NCBI GenBank assembly: GCA_964475985.1
Contig: CAYYYP010000037.1
Span: forward strand, 1-35,129
DNA length: 35,129 nucleotides
Direction of reading: 5' to 3'
Source of the DNA: CAYYYP01 sp964475985
GTDB lineage: Bacteria > Bdellovibrionota > UBA1018 > CAYHWW01
The position numbers and the translations under genes were made by a program. Under the pieces are notes generated by a model. It was not told the origin of the DNA and did not search any database. It saw nothing but the letters and a program-made list of their open reading frames with translations. Each line of letters begins with the position of its first letter. Positions within the stretch are counted from its first letter, which is position 1. Below, piece by piece: positions 23,089 to 32,629 of this stretch.

Positions 23089-24996
23089 TCAGTTCACATC
23101 GTTAGGATCGACCGTCACTTGCGTTTCTTCCTGCAAGTCCCGAAGCGATGCCGTTAGCTCTGCGTCAGAAGGGTCATATCGCCGCAGACGGTAAAGCGCC
23201 GTAGGTGCCTCAACGTATTCGGGCATTCTAAGCTCAAGGAATGTTCTCCGAACTAAGTGGCCATCAACCAGTTCTTCAAATACGGGAATTCCGCGAAGGC
23301 CCTCTTCCCTAGAAAGCTGAACTGCTTGGAAGCCGGCAAAAAGTAAATGCTGATGAGCCAAAGTTTCGATCCACTCGCCTGGCCTTATCATCTCAATTTT
23401 GGATCCATCATCATGAAATACCCGAATCAAAAGGCCAACGCGGTTAGAAAAATATGTGGGAATCTCGGCAGCGCGCATCTGCTCTTCTAGGGGTGCAACC
23501 AAATTGAAATCATACTCAGCCGCGGGGCCCGTGAGCTCCTCCATGAAACTTCGCCAGTTATGGGCGTCCCGCAGAAAGGAGTCTAAATTCTCATGAAGCG
23601 GAGAATGATCAGACTTTTCCGCAACCCTCAAATACTCAAACGTGATTTTCGCATCAGAGATCATGGGTGGCACCGTTAAGGGCCTATTGGGTGGAAACGC
23701 AGGGCTTGATCGCAAAGCGGTTTTTACAGCCAAGGCATTCATTCCGAAAACCAATCTATGAAGGTGACTAGCAAAGGCCATAATACCGGCCTTTTGGACC
23801 AAAATGGCGTCTTCGTTACCTTCCTCCTTCAGTGTGGAAAGTTTTAGGTATAGAAAACTTAGGAGCGATTCAGTGTTTGTGGCAAGGCGTAGGCGGTATC
23901 GTGCATAAAGTAAAACACTAGTCGCAGCAGCGGCGGAGGCGACTTCCCGCTCTCCAAGCTCCGGTCTTAAACGATTACTTACAATATTCGCAAACGTACG
24001 TTTTTCTTGGTGCACTTCTTGGTACCACTTTGCGATTCCCAGCATGATTTGCGACGTACGGTCCACGATCGCTCGGCGACCGCTGAACATTTGTAACCCC
24101 TCAAGGCCCTGGGTGATGCGTTCCAGTTGTATTTGCAGATCCTTTTCGTAATTTGATTCCTCACCGTTCCTTGGTGGTTGCACTTGGGCATCATTGAACT
24201 CAAGTGAGATTCGAGCGGCGGCCGGCAAGGCATTAAACTCACCTAAAAGTTCCCGGGCGATTTGGGCGGGTGATGATGCAAATAGACTTCGTTCATATAA
24301 ATTTAAACGATTTGCAAAATGGCTAAGCACGTTCTTCATATCCAAATAATGGGAGAACTGAGCCTCTTGAATCTCTAGCCAGCGTGACCTACCATCATTC
24401 CCAGTTCGTTTTTCCGGAAATATGATTTCCAAGGCGTTGGGAATTTTCCCGCCGTAGATTGGTGCGTCCCAATCCAATTCAAGGGCATCAACTCCAACGG
24501 TCATGGTGGGGACAAACATCATTACTGAAGTTGATAATGGAGAACTGGCCCGAACTTTGTTTATCACCTGGCCTAAGAAGTTTATGACCTTTTCAATTTG
24601 GACTAGATTGGCCTGGGCCTTTCGATGAATCAATAGAAGCTCATCAATGGCGATGCGGTCGAGCTCCTCCGTAGTGAATGCATTTCCGCTTTCGGAGTAC
24701 ATGGCCAAAATGGAACGTGTCTCTGCTAAATGTTCGCGCATGAAATACTCAGGCAGAATCAGCCGATTCATAAGCGCACGGTAAGGGATGGAGGCCCTCG
24801 CCGGTATGGCGCTCTGGTCTGCGGGGGATGGGTCCCCGATTGCTGCGGGGCACGGGTCAACCGGATTTCCCGATGGGGCGCCATCATCATCTCCCGAATA
24901 ACCAACGGTTGCATTCAATGCAAAAACTCCAACCGTCAGTGACAGCCAAAAACTTATTAACGAAATCGACCGTCGGTAACGCCCTGCGATAAACAT
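23089..24996 (-). CDS. Large secreted helical protein of unknown function
   Basis: The 635-residue product has a signal peptide (basic MFIAGRYRRS, hydrophobic core to VGVFALNA, cleavage near GYS-GDD). The mature part starts with a Pro/Ala-rich linker containing a single Cys. It then becomes almost entirely helical, with regular stretches such as LLLIHRKAQANLVQIEKVIN and LYERSLFASSPAQIARELLG. A later section (about 500-600) is more strand-rich. I see no recognised domain or active site. It stands alone, 105 bases upstream of the aminopeptidase operon and just after mutY on the same strand. Long intact frame and good start make it a real gene. Confidence 0.6.
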   Translation of the reverse strand: MFIAGRYRRSISLISFWLSLTVGVFALNATVGYSGDDDGAPSGNPVDPCPAAIGDPSPADQSAIPARASIPYRALMNRLILPEYFMREHLAETRSILAMYSESGNAFTTEELDRIAIDELLLIHRKAQANLVQIEKVINFLGQVINKVRASSPLSTSVMMFVPTMTVGVDALELDWDAPIYGGKIPNALEIIFPEKRTGNDGRSRWLEIQEAQFSHYLDMKNVLSHFANRLNLYERSLFASSPAQIARELLGEFNALPAAARISLEFNDAQVQPPRNGEESNYEKDLQIQLERITQGLEGLQMFSGRRAIVDRTSQIMLGIAKWYQEVHQEKRTFANIVSNRLRPELGEREVASAAAATSVLLYARYRLRLATNTESLLSFLYLKLSTLKEEGNEDAILVQKAGIMAFASHLHRLVFGMNALAVKTALRSSPAFPPNRPLTVPPMISDAKITFEYLRVAEKSDHSPLHENLDSFLRDAHNWRSFMEELTGPAAEYDFNLVAPLEEQMRAAEIPTYFSNRVGLLIRVFHDDGSKIEMIRPGEWIETLAHQHLLFAGFQAVQLSREEGLRGIPVFEELVDGHLVRRTFLELRMPEYVEAPTALYRLRRYDPSDAELTASLRDLQEETQVTVDPNDVN

Positions 24997-25008
24997 GAAG
25001 CGCGAATA

Positions 25009-26148
25009 TCAAACGCCTATTTCAAAGTCAAAATTCTGAGAAAAAAGATTCTTCATTACTTTGCGTGCCGTTGTAGCGATGGGTAGCGCTGAATGTCCAG
25101 ACCGCAGTTCCGATAGCGGAATCCAAACGCCTTCCCCAAAACTTTTATGCAAAGTTTCGCCATGGATTTCTTTGATGGAATGAATTTGCGGCAAAAGTTT
25201 AATTTTATGATGAGTGATGGTGTGTTTGGCGGTGAAGGAATTTTTCGCAGCTTTTTTAAGTGTAAATTCTGCCAATTTTCGCACCGGCTCTTGAACGCCG
25301 CCGAGCTCCGTTGGAAAATCGTAGAGGCCCGGATACCAATTTCCGCGCTCTCGCCTTATAAATAAAATAAATTTCTGTTTTTCTTCGACCTTTAGAATTA
25401 CAAAAACTCGGGCTTTGATTTCAATAAATTGTTTCCGCGGTTTGGGCTCGGGAATCTGGTTCTGAAGTTGGTTACGAAATGCGTAACATTTTTCATTAAG
25501 AGGACAGAGCATGCATTTGGGTGCCTTTGGCGTACAAACCAATGCGCCAAGCTCCATAAGTCCTTGGTTAAAGGACGATGATAAATTAACCGTTTGTGCA
25601 GATTGCGAGCCTTCCATGGAATCTAGCAAACTCGCCCTTAAAAAATTCAGACCTTTTTCCCGAAAGGAAGTTGAATGGGGTTTAGGTTCGCCAAAATACC
25701 TAGCCATAACTCTCGTAACGTTCCCATCCCAGACCACCACATTTTCCCCAAAACACTGGGCCGCGATGGCAGCAGAAGTATAGGGTCCAATGCCAGGCAA
25801 AGTCTCCCATTCTTGCGCGGTAGTTGGCCAGCGGCCTTTGCCTTTGAGCCAATCATTCGCCAATATCTTGGCAGTCTTATGCAGATTTCGCGCACGCGAA
25901 TAGTATCCAAGGCCCGCCCACGACGAAAGCACTTCTTCTTCTGAAGCGCTGGCTAGGGCCTCCACGGTGGGAAACCGTTCCGTAAACTTCTGAAAGTACG
26001 CAAGCAAAGCTGCGATGACGGTTTGTTGGCTCATGACTTCCGCGAGCCACACAAAATACGGCGAGGGAATCTTTCGCCATGGAAAATCACGTGCTGCCGT
26101 GAGGAACCACTTCGCGATGAGTTCAGCAAATTTTATTTCTGCCTTCAT
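25009..26148 (-). CDS. mutY: A/G-specific adenine glycosylase
   Basis: The 379-residue enzyme removes adenine mispaired with 8-oxoguanine. The helix-hairpin-helix LPGIGPYTSAAIAA precedes the catalytic Asp141 (VWDGNVTRV), and the second catalytic acid Glu37 lies in WLAEVMSQQT. The iron-sulphur cluster ligands Cys205, 212, 215 and 221 keep the C-x6-C-x2-C-x5-C spacing. The C-terminal third has the NUDIX-like recognition domain (ILFIRRERGNWYPGLYDFP). ATGA overlap with the upstream thioesterase gene shows that it is the last gene of an operon. Confidence 0.96.
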   Translation of the reverse strand: MKAEIKFAELIAKWFLTAARDFPWRKIPSPYFVWLAEVMSQQTVIAALLAYFQKFTERFPTVEALASASEEEVLSSWAGLGYYSRARNLHKTAKILANDWLKGKGRWPTTAQEWETLPGIGPYTSAAIAAQCFGENVVVWDGNVTRVMARYFGEPKPHSTSFREKGLNFLRASLLDSMEGSQSAQTVNLSSSFNQGLMELGALVCTPKAPKCMLCPLNEKCYAFRNQLQNQIPEPKPRKQFIEIKARVFVILKVEEKQKFILFIRRERGNWYPGLYDFPTELGGVQEPVRKLAEFTLKKAAKNSFTAKHTITHHKIKLLPQIHSIKEIHGETLHKSFGEGVWIPLSELRSGHSALPIATTARKVMKNLFSQNFDFEIGV

Positions 26149-26567
26149 TTCTGGGGCAGGCTTTCCACACCAAAAAATTTTAGAAAATCCGCGGGCAAGG
26201 CAGCGGCCCGGCCGGCCTGGTTGACGGGAATGATGGTCACCAGCAGTTCCGCCGCCAGCGCTTCATCGCTTTCCCTTATGATTCGATGCCTAAATAACGC
26301 TGATTTAGATCGATGAGAATCCAGCGTAGTCTCGATCCGTACCCACTGCCCTAAAAAACAAGGCTTACGGTAGTCAACTTCAAGTCTCGCGACCACCGGC
26401 GCTACCCCTTGATCCTGGAAGTATTGCACACCACCGGTTGCTTCTTCGATCATGCACCATCTGGCGTATTCGGCGATATTCAAATACACCGCGTGGTTCA
26501 CGTGTCCGTAACCATCAAGCTCGTAGCCACGAATCTGATGCCTTGCGATGAATTTTTTTTCGCCCAT
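26145..26567 (-). CDS. 4HBT-type acyl-CoA thioesterase
   Basis: The 140-residue hotdog protein has the 4-hydroxybenzoyl-CoA thioesterase/YbgC-type start: RHQIRGYELDGYGHVNHAVYL, with Asp18 as the likely catalytic residue and Tyr/Asn typical of the group. A strand block VVARLEVDYRKPCFLGQWVR and a following RHRIIRESDEALAAELLVTI complete the fold. Substrate is unknown, and the neighbouring aldehyde dehydrogenase suggests an acyl or aldehyde metabolite. It overlaps mutY by 4 bases and starts 9 bases after the dehydrogenase gene. Confidence 0.87.
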   Translation of the reverse strand: MGEKKFIARHQIRGYELDGYGHVNHAVYLNIAEYARWCMIEEATGGVQYFQDQGVAPVVARLEVDYRKPCFLGQWVRIETTLDSHRSKSALFRHRIIRESDEALAAELLVTIIPVNQAGRAAALPADFLKFFGVESLPQK

Positions 26568-26576
26568 GATCCTGCC

Positions 26577-28313
26577 TTAAAAAACGATGTGCCGGCCCTT
26601 TTGGCGACGGCAATAAATGCTGAAAGTAGCTTCTGGGTCGCCTACGCCCATGTTCCCGCTGGTGCCTACGCCTGACGCACCAAATTCTTCCCACTCAAGG
26701 GCAGAGTCCGTGCCGTCATTTTCTTTAAGCATTCCCGCCAGGACCCTACGGGCCCTAAATAGATTTTTATCGTTACGACTCCACATGCTCACGGCCAAGT
26801 CGTGATGATTGTGAAAGAGGCAGAAGTTTATGAAATCGTCCATGGACTTCATTTCCATGCCTAAAAGGATCGGCATGAAAAACTCGGTGTTGGTCGGATC
26901 AAAAGTTTTTTCACCTTTGCCATCCCAGTCCACGGTGATTTTCATTCCCGGTTTTACGTTCGTCAAAATGATGGGTGCAATCACTTCAGCGTTTTCGCCA
27001 TAAGCACCAGTGCCGACTTTTCCACCCTTACGTAGAACCGTAGCCCCAGCTTTAGCAGCGGCCTCTTGAATTTCCGTAGCCGTCTGGGCTTTGTGCACCA
27101 TGCAAGGACCCACTACTTTAGTAATAGCGTTGTCGTTTTCGGAACCTAAGTGCTGAAGAGGGTTTTCAATTTTCCACTGATCCATTTCGCGCGAGACAGC
27201 GGTCATCACTTTGTTCAATACTTGGGCTGGGCCAGCAATTCCGTGCAGGGTTGTGCACTTATGACTTGAGAAACCAAGTTTCGAATAAGCTAAACGCACG
27301 GCAATTTTATTGAGATCTTCGTCGGAGAAACCTTCATCGACGTACGACCAGTTGCAACCGCCGCCCTCAAACTTCGTAGGCCTAAGCCCCCGAAGTGATT
27401 GCATGCGTTCCGCGGTAGCGTCGCTACCCGTGAGGCTCACAACTGCAATCCGAGGATCGTTGACTAAGGACTCAACGCCCTTTCCAAAACCCTCAATCTT
27501 TTGAATGGAATGGGGTTCTGCACCGGCGGCCAGCATCATACGCATAAGCGTAGTATTTGTAATGGCCGCAAAAGGATGGCCCTTAAAAATAAGCGGACTT
27601 CCCGTAAGGTAACACCCAGCCAAATGAATGACCGGGATTCCGTAAATAAAATTCATTGGTGCAAAAATCGCCGATACGCCGGCCGCAATATAAGAATTTT
27701 TCCAGTAGCTATGGCCTTCAATCATTTGGGGGAAAACATCTCCCGCCATTGCTCGCTCAGCTGAACCCTCAAGGTGATCTACGGCCCGCTTGGCTTCCCA
27801 AAAATCCTTATCCGCCTCAAACCTAGTTTTAGGAATCTGCACGCGAATTTCCTTAAGGCAGTCCTCGTAGAAATAATTCAGGATCCGGGAGAAATTTTTC
27901 ATGACATGCTTGCGGTAGGCCAAGGTTTCCTCGGACCACTTCAAGGTTTTCCAGTAATCAAAGGCGTAAGCGCAAGCGGCGTCGACGTCAGCTTTTTGGG
28001 AGTCCGGCACTTCGGCAAGCGTGATGCGTTTGTCACCGGGCGAAGTCATACTAACGCTCGCCTGCGCTTTGCGCCATTCACCGGCGATGAGGTTTGTGAT
28101 TGGCACGGGAGCGTCGCCCGCTGCCATCGGTAGTTTTTTGTAACAAAAAATATAATCACGAAGCGCTTCTATCTCTGAGTCGTTGAGCTGCGTTGTGAAG
28201 AGTGAGTATTCCTTGCGACGTTCTTCAAAAATTTTTGCCATGGGGTCTGGGCCAATGCCGCCGGCTCTCAAAAATTCGTCAACGTGGCTTTTCATTTGTT
28301 TAAAACATTTCAT
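26577..28313 (-). CDS. Aldehyde dehydrogenase family protein
   Basis: The 578-residue enzyme is an NAD(P)-dependent aldehyde dehydrogenase. The key residues are in place: Asn221 in IFAPMNFIYG, Lys244 in LIFKGHP, Gly296 in SLTGSDATAERM, the general base Glu316 in KFEGGGCNW, and the nucleophile Cys353 in SSHKCTTLHG. It is longer than ordinary members (about 480-500) owing to an 80-residue N-terminal helical extension, which resembles the length of delta-1-pyrroline-5-carboxylate dehydrogenases (about 540). I do not assign pruA, because no proline dehydrogenase is near. GAGGGAG precedes the ATG. First strong gene of the coupled dehydrogenase-thioesterase-mutY run. Confidence 0.88.
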   Translation of the reverse strand: MKCFKQMKSHVDEFLRAGGIGPDPMAKIFEERRKEYSLFTTQLNDSEIEALRDYIFCYKKLPMAAGDAPVPITNLIAGEWRKAQASVSMTSPGDKRITLAEVPDSQKADVDAACAYAFDYWKTLKWSEETLAYRKHVMKNFSRILNYFYEDCLKEIRVQIPKTRFEADKDFWEAKRAVDHLEGSAERAMAGDVFPQMIEGHSYWKNSYIAAGVSAIFAPMNFIYGIPVIHLAGCYLTGSPLIFKGHPFAAITNTTLMRMMLAAGAEPHSIQKIEGFGKGVESLVNDPRIAVVSLTGSDATAERMQSLRGLRPTKFEGGGCNWSYVDEGFSDEDLNKIAVRLAYSKLGFSSHKCTTLHGIAGPAQVLNKVMTAVSREMDQWKIENPLQHLGSENDNAITKVVGPCMVHKAQTATEIQEAAAKAGATVLRKGGKVGTGAYGENAEVIAPIILTNVKPGMKITVDWDGKGEKTFDPTNTEFFMPILLGMEMKSMDDFINFCLFHNHHDLAVSMWSRNDKNLFRARRVLAGMLKENDGTDSALEWEEFGASGVGTSGNMGVGDPEATFSIYCRRQKGRHIVF

Positions 28314-28368
28314 AAACGCACTCCCTCTACTGAGCTTAAGAATCTGCGCTACCCTATCACTTCCGGGC

Positions 28369-29139
28369 TTAGTGATTCAATGATTTGTGGTGTGCACGGC
28401 CACGGACTTGGGAGAATGGAAGCTGGCCAAAAATCTGATGTTTTCTTAGGTCGTTCACCCGTCCCAAGGGCAATACACGGTGATGGCCCGACGCAAAAAC
28501 TTCGTAACGCGAAAGCCGGTCATGGAATATGGACCGTACCTTGGTCGTATTATGAATATTCGGCAAGATCACGTGCCCCTGACCCTTTAAAAACACGGGT
28601 AAAACTACGCCAATTTGATGGGGGACCCCTGGCAAATGGGGCAAGGCCGAAAGTGCTGCGCCCACTGCGGCTCCCATTGCGGCAGAGGTGAAGGATTCAC
28701 TTCCAGTACGTACGCAATAACTGCTGGAATGCATGCCAGCACCGGAGATTGATGCAACGAAGAATTGCTCCATTTGGTTTACATTTACATTTTCAATAAA
28801 ACGGTATTTCCCCCACGCCAGTTCGTGATGCGCTTCAATTCCCCGCCTCTCAACCGCATGGTGTAGTTCATCCGTCAGGGACTTCATGACCAAATAAACG
28901 CGAATGTCCTTACGTAAAAACGAGGACAATAAATCTAGAATCAGGGGTGACATTTCAGCACCGATAACCACCAGTGTATGGGCACCGTAATCCACGCAGG
29001 CCTGCCTGAGGGCTTGAACGTCTTGCATGAATCCAGGTGACTCTTTTAATCCTGAGCATACGACGGCATTGAGGGATTTCACGTACAGCAGCCGCCTTGG
29101 GTCAAAGGAAAGATCTCCCAGAGAAAGTGGTGTCATCAT
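28369..29139 (-). CDS. Metallophosphoesterase-like protein with lost metal ligands
   Basis: The 256-residue protein aligns by pattern with the small metallophosphoesterases of the MJ0037/DNA-ligase-associated group. The N-terminal strand LLYVKSLNAVVCSGLKESPG sits where LWWP..RTLLVADLHLGK is expected, HTLVVIGAEMSP where LIVLGDLLH is expected, RVYLVMKSLTDE where LVLVRGNHD is expected, and the end has PVFLKGQGHVILPNIHNTTK, VFASGHHRVLPLG. Every metal-binding motif (D-x-H, GD, GNHD, and the later GH.H) is replaced, so an enzyme activity of the usual kind is unlikely. The frame is intact and the gene lies 55 bases ahead of the aldehyde dehydrogenase gene, probably in the same operon. Alternative: an unrelated fold that only looks similar. 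Confidence 0.55.
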   Translation of the reverse strand: MMTPLSLGDLSFDPRRLLYVKSLNAVVCSGLKESPGFMQDVQALRQACVDYGAHTLVVIGAEMSPLILDLLSSFLRKDIRVYLVMKSLTDELHHAVERRGIEAHHELAWGKYRFIENVNVNQMEQFFVASISGAGMHSSSYCVRTGSESFTSAAMGAAVGAALSALPHLPGVPHQIGVVLPVFLKGQGHVILPNIHNTTKVRSIFHDRLSRYEVFASGHHRVLPLGRVNDLRKHQIFGQLPFSQVRGRAHHKSLNH

Positions 29140-29311
29140 AGAGTTTTGCTTACGCCCCTTTCAGAATCTTATGATGAGAAGCTTAGCTCTGGTCGTCAAC
29201 AGCATAATTTTTTTGACCAATTCGCCTCGGCGGATTTGCCATGGGCGTCATTTTAAAATCTGTAGTATTGAAGGATAAGAACTTTTAAGAGGAGGCGCTT
29301 GCGCACGATTT

Positions 29312-30259
29312 ATGACCACATCGAACACAAATAAAACTTCAGATATTGGGTATAAAAAAGATCTTTTCATCCTTCCCTTCGATCATCGCGGATCCTTTCA
29401 AGAGAAGCTCTTTGGTATCAAAGGCCGGGCCCCCAATGCGGAAGAAACTCAGCGCATCGCATCGTATAAGGGCATCATTTATGAAGGTTATAAAAAAGCG
29501 CTAAAAATGGGCGTGCCCCAAGACAAGTCCGGTATTTTGATCGATGAACAATTTGGTGCAGATATTATTAAGGATGCGGTGAAACATGGTTACAGCGTTT
29601 CCATGTGCGCAGAGAAGTCAGGCCAGGACGAGTTTGATTTTGAGTTCGGCGACAAGTTTGGCGAACACATCGAGAAGTTTAACCCTAGCTTTGTGAAAGT
29701 ATTAGTTCGTTATAACCCTCAAGGCGATAAAGCCATGAATGATCGCCAAACGGCACGTTTGCGCCGGTTGAGTGATTACATTCACAGCGCTTCCCGAAAA
29801 TTTATGTTTGAGTTGCTAGTACCCGCAACCCCTGAACAGCTTCAAAGTTGTAACGGTTCGGTAGCGAATTACGATTCGAAAATGCGCCCCAAGCTTATGA
29901 TTGAAGCGATGCATCTTTTGCAGGATGCAGGTATTGAAGCTGATGTTTGGAAACTTGAGGGCATTGAGACAGCCGAAGATTCTCGGCGCGTTGCCGAAGC
30001 TGCTCGTCGAGGGGGCCGCACCAATGTTGGAGTTATCGTTTTGGGTCGTGGTGAGAACGCAGAAAAAGTACGTCACTGGTTGACGGTGGCGTCCAGTACT
30101 CCTGGGCTCATCGGTTTTGCAGTAGGTCGTACCGTTTTTTGGGATTCCCTTAAGGCAGCCCTGGAAGGCCGCCTCACCCGAGAACAAGCGTCGGATGAGA
30201 TTGCAAAAAGCTACGCCGGTTTTTGTGACCTCTGGATGAAAGCTCCGCGAAGCCACTAA
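29312..30259 (+). CDS. DUF2090 aldolase-like TIM-barrel protein
   Basis: The 315-residue protein begins DLFILPFDHRGSFQEKLFG, the typical opening of DUF2090, a TIM-barrel family found alone or fused behind 5-dehydro-2-deoxygluconokinase (IolC), where it is thought to have aldolase activity. Further family-like strands are SGILIDEQFGADI, SVSMCAEKSGQDEFDF, FMFELLVPATPEQLQS and DVWKLEGIE, ending with NVGVIVLGRG and GFAVGRTVFWDSL, a phosphate-binding type end. Free-standing here and without other inositol genes nearby. The ATG at 29312 lies 14 bases after AGGAGG, a rather long spacing. Confidence 0.75.
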   Translation: MTTSNTNKTSDIGYKKDLFILPFDHRGSFQEKLFGIKGRAPNAEETQRIASYKGIIYEGYKKALKMGVPQDKSGILIDEQFGADIIKDAVKHGYSVSMCAEKSGQDEFDFEFGDKFGEHIEKFNPSFVKVLVRYNPQGDKAMNDRQTARLRRLSDYIHSASRKFMFELLVPATPEQLQSCNGSVANYDSKMRPKLMIEAMHLLQDAGIEADVWKLEGIETAEDSRRVAEAARRGGRTNVGVIVLGRGENAEKVRHWLTVASSTPGLIGFAVGRTVFWDSLKAALEGRLTREQASDEIAKSYAGFCDLWMKAPRSH

Positions 30260-30364
30260 GCTTTCGTCAGCGCTCTGAACGCTATGACCTTTTTTGCCCA
30301 CTAAAATTAAACCTCCAATTCGCTTAAAATAGAGTCTCATCGATTTTTATTGAGGACCTAAAAT

Positions 30365-32623
30365 TTGCGCATCAAGAGACATTTCACAGTAAGGGGCAAA
30401 CATCCGTTTGATGAAGTGCCTTGGGAAAAGCGCACGGCCACCATTACCCATTCCGACGGGCATAAGGTTTTTGAACTAAAGAACGTTGAAGCGCCTAAGG
30501 CCTGGAGTAGTTTGGCCACGGACATCGCTGCTTCGAAGTATTTTCGGAAAGGTCACGAGACGAGCGTAAAACAACTCATCACTCGGGTTGCGAAAACCAT
30601 TACAAAAAACTCCAGAAAATATTTTGCATCAAAACTTGATGTCGGAATCTTTGAGGCGGAGCTCACTCACCTTTTGCTGCACCAGAAACTCGCCTTTAAT
30701 TCGCCCGTCTGGTTTAACTGCGGGATTTACCAAACCTATGGCATTAAAGGCAGCGGCGGCGCTTACCGCGTCGATGAAAAAACAAGCAGAGTGGTAGAGA
30801 CCTCGTCGGCTTATGAATTTCCTCAATGCTCAGCCTGTTTTATCCAAGATGGAGAAGACGATTTAGGCAGTATTTTTGATCTGCTTAAAAACGAAGCGCG
30901 GATCTTTAAGTATGGTTCCGGTACGGGGACAAACTTTTCTAAACTTAGAGGCCCCACGGAAAAACTTTCAAACGGCGGTACGTCGTCCGGCGTCATGAGT
31001 TTCCTTCGCATTTTTGACGTAGCAGCGGGCGCGGTGAAATCTGGGGGCACCACGCGGCGTGCGGCGAAAATGGTGATCCTCAATGATGACCATCCAGAAC
31101 TAGAAGAGTTTATTTCTTGGAAAGTGATGGAAGAAAAAAAACTTCGTCTTCTGGCCGGTGCGAATTTAGTCGATGAATCAGGCATCTTTGCTTCTGGGCA
31201 AAACTCAAATAACTCCATCCGTATTTCCGAGAAATTCATGCGCGCAGTCGAAAATGATGGCGACTGGAAATTGAAACTGCGATCCGATGGGTCAACTTTC
31301 AAAACCATAAAGGCCCGAACTTTGTGGAACGACATCGCCAAAGCGGCGTGGGAATGTGCCGACCCTGGACTTCAGTTTGATGCAAATATCAATGAGTGGC
31401 ACACCTGCCCGGCGAGCGGGCGCATTAACGCGAGCAACCCCTGTTCGGAATACATGTTCCTGGACGACAGTGCCTGCAATCTAGCTTCCCTTAACCTCTT
31501 AAAATTTTTAAATGACGATGGAAGTTTTGATACGGAATCTTTTTGTCATGCGGTGAGCATCAGTATTATTGCCCAAGAGATTTTGGTGGGGTTTTCAAGT
31601 TATCCGACCGCAAAAATTGCACGGAACAGTCATGATTTCAGGCCCCTTGGGTTAGGTTACGCAAACCTTGGTGCACTTCTCATGGTGAAGGGATTTCCCT
31701 ATGATAGTCCGGCAGGGAGGGCTTGGGCGGCCACCATTACGGCGCTCATGTCGGGGCAAGCGTATTTCATTTCATCAGAGCTTGCGCAAAGCCGTGGTGC
31801 ATTCGTGGGTTTTAAAAAGAATAAAAAGCCCATGCTTAAGGTCATTGAAAAGCATTTCAAGGCTATTTCCAAAACTGATTGTTCGGAATTAAATTTAGAA
31901 GACCGTCCAACGAAAATTCTGATGGCGGCTCAGACCGTTTGGAAGAAGGCTTTGCACCAAGGAAAGAAATTTGGCTTTCGGAATGCCCAGGTCACGGTTC
32001 TCGCTCCCACCGGGACCATCGCTTTGCTAATGGATTGCGACACCACGGGCGTTGAACCCGATTATAGCTTGGTCAAAACTAAAAACCTCGCCGGTGGCGG
32101 CCAACTTAAAATCGTAAACCTTTGCCTGCCACGTGCTCTAAAGCACCTTGGATATAATGAGACGCAAATCAAAGCCGTCATCGATTACGTCCTTAGCGAG
32201 GCCAACACTTTGGAAGGTGCACCCTACTTGTCGGAAAAACACCTGGCGATTTTTGACTGCGCAAATCCTAGTGGCACGGGCAAACGATTTATTGCTCCAA
32301 GAGGGCATTTGTTGATGATGGCCGCTGTACAACCATTTCTAAGCGGAGCTATTTCTAAAACCGTAAACCTTCCCGTAGAAACCACGGCGCAGGAAATTTC
32401 CGAAATTTATAAAGACGCCTGGGAATTAGGACTTAAATCCATCGCAGTTTACCGCAATCAAAGCAAACACGCCCAACCGCTCATGAGTTTTACGAAAGTA
32501 ACGAGGGCGCCCACGGCACCAATGGCCTTTGGCGAAGGCTGCACTGAGTGCGCCCATGAACTCGTGCAAGAAGGCGCCTGTTATCGCTGTCCAAACTGCG
32601 GCACCACCACGGGCTGCGGTTGA
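30365..32623 (+). CDS. nrdJ: B12-dependent (class II) ribonucleotide reductase
   Basis: The 752-residue enzyme reduces ribonucleotides to deoxyribonucleotides using adenosylcobalamin, in the cytoplasm and independently of oxygen. NPCSE (358-362) carries the thiyl radical Cys360; the redox Cys are in QCSACF (155/158) and DDSACNLASLN (371). The barrel end has APTGTIALLMDCDTTGVEPD. The C-terminal tail is a zinc-like CTEC...CYRCPNCG ribbon that re-reduces the active site, as in long NrdJ proteins. No N-terminal ATP-cone is seen. Start is TTG at 30365 after TTGAGGACC. Followed by a strong bidirectional terminator. Confidence 0.96.
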   Translation: MRIKRHFTVRGKHPFDEVPWEKRTATITHSDGHKVFELKNVEAPKAWSSLATDIAASKYFRKGHETSVKQLITRVAKTITKNSRKYFASKLDVGIFEAELTHLLLHQKLAFNSPVWFNCGIYQTYGIKGSGGAYRVDEKTSRVVETSSAYEFPQCSACFIQDGEDDLGSIFDLLKNEARIFKYGSGTGTNFSKLRGPTEKLSNGGTSSGVMSFLRIFDVAAGAVKSGGTTRRAAKMVILNDDHPELEEFISWKVMEEKKLRLLAGANLVDESGIFASGQNSNNSIRISEKFMRAVENDGDWKLKLRSDGSTFKTIKARTLWNDIAKAAWECADPGLQFDANINEWHTCPASGRINASNPCSEYMFLDDSACNLASLNLLKFLNDDGSFDTESFCHAVSISIIAQEILVGFSSYPTAKIARNSHDFRPLGLGYANLGALLMVKGFPYDSPAGRAWAATITALMSGQAYFISSELAQSRGAFVGFKKNKKPMLKVIEKHFKAISKTDCSELNLEDRPTKILMAAQTVWKKALHQGKKFGFRNAQVTVLAPTGTIALLMDCDTTGVEPDYSLVKTKNLAGGGQLKIVNLCLPRALKHLGYNETQIKAVIDYVLSEANTLEGAPYLSEKHLAIFDCANPSGTGKRFIAPRGHLLMMAAVQPFLSGAISKTVNLPVETTAQEISEIYKDAWELGLKSIAVYRNQSKHAQPLMSFTKVTRAPTAPMAFGEGCTECAHELVQEGACYRCPNCGTTTGCG

Positions 32624-32629
32624 TTTTAA

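Noticed and set aside
26577..28313. Assignment as pruA
   Set aside because: Length fits but no proline dehydrogenase or proline-pathway gene is nearby, and sequence motifs alone cannot fix the substrate.
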